Source: Pseudomonas fluorescens
Lineage (GTDB): Bacteria; Pseudomonadota; Gammaproteobacteria; Pseudomonadales; Pseudomonadaceae
Length of the DNA: 64,000 nt
Assembly (NCBI RefSeq): GCF_902497875.1
Contig: NZ_CABVHY010000020.1
Coordinates: 62,001 to 126,000 of the forward strand
Direction of reading: 5' to 3'
Below the pieces are notes generated by a model. That model did no database searches and was not told where the DNA came from. It saw only the letters and a list, made by a program, of their open reading frames with translations. Positions within the stretch are counted from its first letter, which is position 1. Each line of letters begins with the position of its first letter. The translations under genes were made by a program, and so were the position numbers. Below, in pieces: positions 60,316-64,000 of this stretch.

Positions 60316-60918
60316 ATGATCCATCACGTCGTGGGGCTCTTCACCCACCCTGATCAAGAATGGCGGGAAATCCGTGGCGACGCAGAGGAAAGCATCAGCC
60401 ACATGTACCTCACCCACACACTGATTCTTGCAGCGATTCCAGCAGTTTCAGCCTTTATCGGTACCACCCAGGTCGGCTGGGTCATTGGCAGTCGCGCCCC
60501 GGTCATGCTCACTCAGGAAAGTGCGCTGTGGATGACGATCATGTCTTACCTGGCCATGCTCGGCGGCGTAGCCGTGATGGGGGCCTTCATTCACTGGATG
60601 GCCCGGACCTATGACGCGAGCCCGAGCCTGGCCCGCTGCGTCGCGTTTGCCACCTACACTGCCACGCCGCTATTCATCGGAGGCCTTGCGGCGCTGTATC
60701 CACACATGTGGCTGGGAATGATCGTCGGTACTGCCGCGATCTGCTACACGGTGTACCTGCTGTATGTCGGCTTGCCGACCTTCATGAACATTCCATCGGA
60801 TGAGGGTTTTCTGTTTTCAAGCTCGGTGCTGGCCGTAGGGTTGGTCGTGCTGGTCGCGATCATGGCCTTTACCGTGATTGTCTGGGGCCTGGGCGTCGGC
60901 CCGGTCTATACCAACTGA
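60316..60918 (+). CDS. Yip1 family membrane protein
   Basis: A 200-aa protein with five or six helices. The cytoplasmic N-terminus FTHPDQEWREIRGDAE, followed by LTHTLILAAIPAVSAFIG, fits the bacterial YIP1 domain. ATG 60316 has AGGAG seven bases upstream. Function unknown; likely a stand-alone gene with a hairpin terminator behind it. Confidence 0.9.
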   Translation: MIHHVVGLFTHPDQEWREIRGDAEESISHMYLTHTLILAAIPAVSAFIGTTQVGWVIGSRAPVMLTQESALWMTIMSYLAMLGGVAVMGAFIHWMARTYDASPSLARCVAFATYTATPLFIGGLAALYPHMWLGMIVGTAAICYTVYLLYVGLPTFMNIPSDEGFLFSSSVLAVGLVVLVAIMAFTVIVWGLGVGPVYTN

Positions 60919-60991
60919 CTGGCCAATTAACCAGGGCAACTGATCCGGGCCACTGACGCTGTCTATAAAACAAATAGAAATCTGCCAACAC

Positions 60992-61014
60992 AGGCCGCCG
61001 CAAGGCGGCCTTCT
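60992..61014 (+). terminator. Probable terminator of the Yip1-family gene
   Basis: AGGCCGCC and GGCGGCCT form an 8-base stem closed by a GCAA tetraloop; only a short T-rich tail follows, so termination may be incomplete. Confidence 0.65.
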
Positions 61015-61099
61015 AATGTTGGATGACCATTGAGCGCCTGAACGATTCGGAATGCGCCGGGTTTGCGGCATACTCGGCATCTCTGGAGATCCGTACAGC

Positions 61100-61594
61100 A
61101 TGCCCGAGCAACTCAATACCCGCGTCGAAGACTGTTACCAACTAGCCGAATCCTTTTTCAAACGACCCTTCAAACGACCGGTGGTCAGCCTCAAGCTGCG
61201 CGGTCAAAAAGCCGGCGTTGCGCATTTGCATGAAAACCTGCTGCGATTCAACCCGCAGTTGTACCGGGAAAACAGCGAAGACTTCCTCAAGCAAACCGTC
61301 GCCCATGAAGTCGCGCACCTGATCGCCCATCAACTGTTCGGCGAGGGTATCCAGCCCCATGGCGAAGAGTGGCAATTGATCATGCGCGGGGTCTACGAGC
61401 TGCCGCCCAATCGTTGCCACACCTATGCGATCAAGCGCCGCACCGCCACCCGCTACATCTACCGTTGCCCGTGTGCCGACAGCGATTTCCCGTTCTCGGC
61501 CCAGCGCCACAGCCTGGTGCGGCAGGGACGGCGGTATCTGTGCCGGCGCTGTCGCAATACATTGGTGTTCAGTGGGGAGATGCGGGTGGAGTGA
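61100..61594 (+). CDS. SprT-like zinc metalloprotease-fold protein
   Basis: A 164-aa protein of the SprT/SprTN-like family. The HExxH motif is HEVAH at residues 69-73, with a third ligand candidate in HGEEWQLIM. Cysteines in YRCPC and CRRCR near the end form a zinc ribbon. GGAG precedes ATG 61100 by about ten bases; an ATG sixteen codons upstream is less likely. Bacterial SprT has no settled role; SPRTN, its eukaryotic relative, cleaves DNA-protein crosslinks. Confidence 0.92.
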   Translation: MPEQLNTRVEDCYQLAESFFKRPFKRPVVSLKLRGQKAGVAHLHENLLRFNPQLYRENSEDFLKQTVAHEVAHLIAHQLFGEGIQPHGEEWQLIMRGVYELPPNRCHTYAIKRRTATRYIYRCPCADSDFPFSAQRHSLVRQGRRYLCRRCRNTLVFSGEMRVE

Positions 61595-61638
61595 AATGGT
61601 CGATTTCAGGTCGATATCTCTAGTGGCCCCACTGGACT

Positions 61639-62820
61639 CTAACCAATCACCTTGGCACTGCGCAGCTCTTCAATCCGCGGTTCGCTGTATCCCAACGCTC
61701 TCAACACCTCATCGGTATGCGCGCCCAGCGTCGCACCAATATGCCGAGGCTCTGGCAACCCGCCGGAAAATTTCAACGGACAGGCCATCTGCGGCTGTGT
61801 ACTGCCGTCTCCCCGAGGCACCTGGCTGACCAGTTGCCGGGCTTTGAGCTGCGGGTGTTCAACGGCTTCGGCGAGACTGAGCACCGGTTCGACACAAGCA
61901 TCGACGCTGGCGAACAACTCGCACAGCTGGCTAAAGTCATGCTTCTCGAACTCGATTTGCAATGCCAGTTTGAGCGCCTGTTGCTGCTCAGGCTTGGGCG
62001 ACAAACCTTGTGCCGCCAATTCCGGACGCCCCAGCGCCGTGCAAAGTTGCAGCATGAACGCCGGTTCAAGACTGCCCACCGATAACCAACGGCCGTCGCG
62101 ACTGCGATAGTAGTCGTAGAAGCTGCCTCCGTTGAGCATCTGATTCTCGCGCTCGGGCTCGACCCCACAGGCCAGGTATCCGGCACCGGCCATGGCGTTA
62201 AGGCTGAATACACAGTCGGTCATGCTCACGTCCAGATACTGACCCAGGCCGCTGTGCTGACGGGCAATTACCGCCGCCAGCAAACCGATCACGCCGTGCA
62301 GCGAGCCACCGGCAATGTCCGCCGCCTGAATCCCCAAGGGCAACGGGCCGCTGTCCCGGCGTCCGGTGTAGCTGGCCAGCCCGGCCAGGGCCAGGTAGTT
62401 GATGTCATGGCCGGCGCGATCCTGGTATGGGCCGGTCTGACCATAGCCGGTGATGGAGACATAAATCAGTTTCGGGTTGATTGCCTTCAAGGCTTCGTAA
62501 CCCAACCCGAGGCGCTCCATCACCCCCGGGCGGAACTGCTCCAGAACGATGTCGTAGTCTTGCACCAGTTGCTTGACCACCTCCAGCGCCGCGGGTTGCT
62601 TCAAGTCCAGCGCCAGGCTGCGCTTGTTACGGTTGAGGTAGGCGTGGCTGGCGGATATCCCCTGATCATGGGGCGGCAATACCCGCAGCAAGTCCATGCG
62701 GGTCGGCGACTCTATGCGCAAGACCTCGGCGCCCATATCGGCCAGCAATAGCGAGGCGAACGGCCCCGGTAGCAAGGTGGAAAAATCCAGTACTTTGAGT
62801 GATGCCAGAGGACCTTGCAT
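61639..62820 (-). CDS. CaiB/BaiF CoA-transferase family protein (AMACR-like)
   Basis: A 393-aa CoA-transferase-fold enzyme. LKVLDFSTLLPGPFASLLLADMGAEVL starts the Rossmann part; NRNKRSLALDLK is the CoA-binding loop. AGHDINYLALAG with His, and QAADIAGG with Asp, match the catalytic pair of alpha-methylacyl-CoA racemase rather than the Asp-only formyl-CoA transferases. Likely reaction: epimerisation of 2-methylacyl-CoAs during branched fatty acid breakdown. GGAGCGCTC precedes ATG 62820. Confidence 0.9.
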   Translation of the reverse strand: MQGPLASLKVLDFSTLLPGPFASLLLADMGAEVLRIESPTRMDLLRVLPPHDQGISASHAYLNRNKRSLALDLKQPAALEVVKQLVQDYDIVLEQFRPGVMERLGLGYEALKAINPKLIYVSITGYGQTGPYQDRAGHDINYLALAGLASYTGRRDSGPLPLGIQAADIAGGSLHGVIGLLAAVIARQHSGLGQYLDVSMTDCVFSLNAMAGAGYLACGVEPERENQMLNGGSFYDYYRSRDGRWLSVGSLEPAFMLQLCTALGRPELAAQGLSPKPEQQQALKLALQIEFEKHDFSQLCELFASVDACVEPVLSLAEAVEHPQLKARQLVSQVPRGDGSTQPQMACPLKFSGGLPEPRHIGATLGAHTDEVLRALGYSEPRIEELRSAKVIG

Positions 62821-62927
62821 GAGCGCTCCACTATTCGATCGGTTGCTCCCAGAGTAGGCAGCCGGCAAGCCTGAGGCAATCACCACAAGCATCAGCCGGA
62901 CTGACCGTTATGCTCAAACCCCGGGCA

Positions 62928-62956
62928 TGAAAAAACCCGCCGAAGCGGGTTTTTCA
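62928..62956. terminator. Bidirectional terminator before dctA's 3' end
   Basis: AAAAACCCGC and GCGGGTTTTT form a 10-base stem with a short loop. On the minus strand it lies 14 bases after the dctA stop. It also points away from the AMACR-like gene's promoter. Confidence 0.88.
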
Positions 62957-62969
62957 TTACAACACAGTG

Positions 62970-64000
62970 TTACTTGACGGACGCTGGGGTCGGACCTTCA
63001 GCTACGCCCAGATCATCTTCTTCACGGGTGTCGGAGATACCACGACCACCGGACGCCAGTTCGACCTGCAGCTTGTCTTCGTCCAGTTCCTTGACCCATT
63101 TGGCCACGACCAGGGTCGCCACCGCGTTACCCACCAGGTTGGTCAGGGCACGGGCTTCGGACATGAAACGGTCGATGCCAAGGATCAGCGCCAGGCCGGC
63201 CACCGGCAGGGTGCCAACCGCGGACAGGGTGGCGGCCAACACGATGAAGCCGCTACCGGTCACACCGGCGGCGCCTTTGGAGGACAACAGCAGCACCAGC
63301 AGCAAGGTGATCTGGTGAGTGATGTCCATGTGCGAGTCAGTCGCCTGAGCGATAAACACCGCGGCCATGGTCAGGTAGATCGAAGTACCGTCGAGGTTGA
63401 AGGAGTAACCGGTCGGGATCACCAGACCCACTACCGATTTCTGCGCACCCAGGCGTTCCATTTTGATCAGCATGCGCGGCAGTGCCGATTCCGACGAGGA
63501 AGTGCCCAGAACGATCAGCAACTCTTCACGGATGTAGCGGATCAGCTTGATGATGCTGAAGCCGTGAGCGCGAGCGATACCGCCCAGCACTAGCAGCACG
63601 AACAACAAACAGGTGATGTAGAAGCAGATCATCAACTGGCCGAGTTGCACCAGCGAACCGACACCGTAAGCGCCGATGGTGAAGGCCATGGCGCCGAAGG
63701 CACCAATTGGCGCGAGCTTCATGATCATGTTGATGATGTTGAACATCACGTGAGCGAAGCGATCGATGAAGTCCAGCACCGGCTTGCCATAGGCACCGAG
63801 GCGATGCAGGGCAAAACCGAAGATCACCGAGAACATCAGCACTTGCAGAATATCGCCATTGGCGAAGGCACCGACGATGGTGTTCGGGATCACGTTAAGG
63901 ATGAAGCCAACAATGCTCTGGTCTTTACCGGCAGTGACATAGGCGGCGACTTTGGAGGCATCGAGGGTCGTTACGTCGATGTGCATGCCGGCACCCGGCT
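62970..64000 (-). CDS. dctA: C4-dicarboxylate:cation symporter DctA (5' end outside window)
   Basis: The last 342 residues of a DAACS-family symporter; the N-terminal part (about 100 residues) is beyond the window edge. The segment TSSSESALPRMLIKMERLGA (serine-rich hairpin), YSFNLDGTSIYLTMAAVFIAQA and SKGAAGVTGSGFIVLAATL are the hallmark DctA/GltP substrate and cation sites. It imports succinate, fumarate and malate. An intrinsic terminator follows. The C-terminal tail is acidic (REEDDLG) as in other pseudomonad copies. Confidence 0.95.
   Translation of the reverse strand, partial: PGAGMHIDVTTLDASKVAAYVTAGKDQSIVGFILNVIPNTIVGAFANGDILQVLMFSVIFGFALHRLGAYGKPVLDFIDRFAHVMFNIINMIMKLAPIGAFGAMAFTIGAYGVGSLVQLGQLMICFYITCLLFVLLVLGGIARAHGFSIIKLIRYIREELLIVLGTSSSESALPRMLIKMERLGAQKSVVGLVIPTGYSFNLDGTSIYLTMAAVFIAQATDSHMDITHQITLLLVLLLSSKGAAGVTGSGFIVLAATLSAVGTLPVAGLALILGIDRFMSEARALTNLVGNAVATLVVAKWVKELDEDKLQVELASGGRGISDTREEDDLGVAEGPTPASVK

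Noticed and set aside
1..64000. CRISPR array, prophage, integron or insertion sequence
   Set aside because: No regularly spaced repeats, transposase, integrase or tRNA-flanked island was seen; REP elements explain the repeated DNA.

Overview
The window is a GC-rich chromosomal segment of a Pseudomonas, most likely from the P. fluorescens group. This rests on gene order (gacS next to ldhA, cysM, rlmD, relA and mazG; purM, purN, a DUF2066 gene and hda), near full-length agreement of the GacS, RelA and Aot-type proteins with pseudomonad families as recalled, and about a dozen REP-type repeats typical of fluorescent pseudomonads. No tRNA, rRNA, CRISPR array, integrase or intact insertion sequence was seen.

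Layout. 1-4.7 kb: a cut-off LplT/Aas-type MFS gene, a TDT-family exporter, a cupin, and an MFS pump divergent from its probable TetR regulator. 4.9-8.4 kb: a solute-symporter-fused hybrid histidine kinase (CrbS/MxtR type). 8.6-14.5 kb: rmuC, several small Pseudomonas genes (one resembling phage proteins), a FadL porin, a glutathione-peroxidase-like protein and a gene-poor stretch of about 1 kb. 14.5-16.3 kb: an MFS gene with a 40-codon overlapping partner and a MarR regulator, with the same palindrome before both transcription units. 16.6-22 kb: an Aot-like amino-acid ABC operon (binding protein, two permeases, AotO-type M14 hydrolase, ATPase) ending in an RpiR regulator.

22.1-31.4 kb is a ten-gene cobalamin operon read on the minus strand behind a cobalamin riboswitch: cobO, cobB, bluB, cobD homologue cbiB, threonine-phosphate decarboxylase, cobQ, cobU, cobT, cobC phosphatase, cobS. 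It covers adenosylation, amidation, aminopropanol attachment, dimethylbenzimidazole synthesis and lower-ligand assembly. Most junctions overlap by 4-8 bases.

31.6-44 kb: an unrecognised 194-aa protein, a sorbosone-dehydrogenase-like lipoprotein, an O-methyltransferase, two NlpC/P60 lipoproteins, hda, an AI-2E-type permease, a DUF2066 protein, purM-purN-DUF3108, a small membrane protein, a DUF2058 protein and mazG. 44-55 kb: relA, rlmD and cysM, then a PirR/PirS-like two-component pair and gacS-ldhA. 55-64 kb: small lipoproteins, an arsC-wrbA-DUF2069 operon, a Tag-type glycosylase, ttcA, a Yip1-family protein, a SprT-like protein, an AMACR-like CoA-transferase-fold protein and a cut-off dctA.

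Most of the window is ordinary core genome. The less ordinary points are the palindromic operators of the MarR and RpiR units, REP DNA that supplies the C-terminus of CobB and the stop codon of another gene, the phage-like small gene, a head-to-head DnaA-box pair, and a few very small genes. I found no convincing wholly new multi-gene system.
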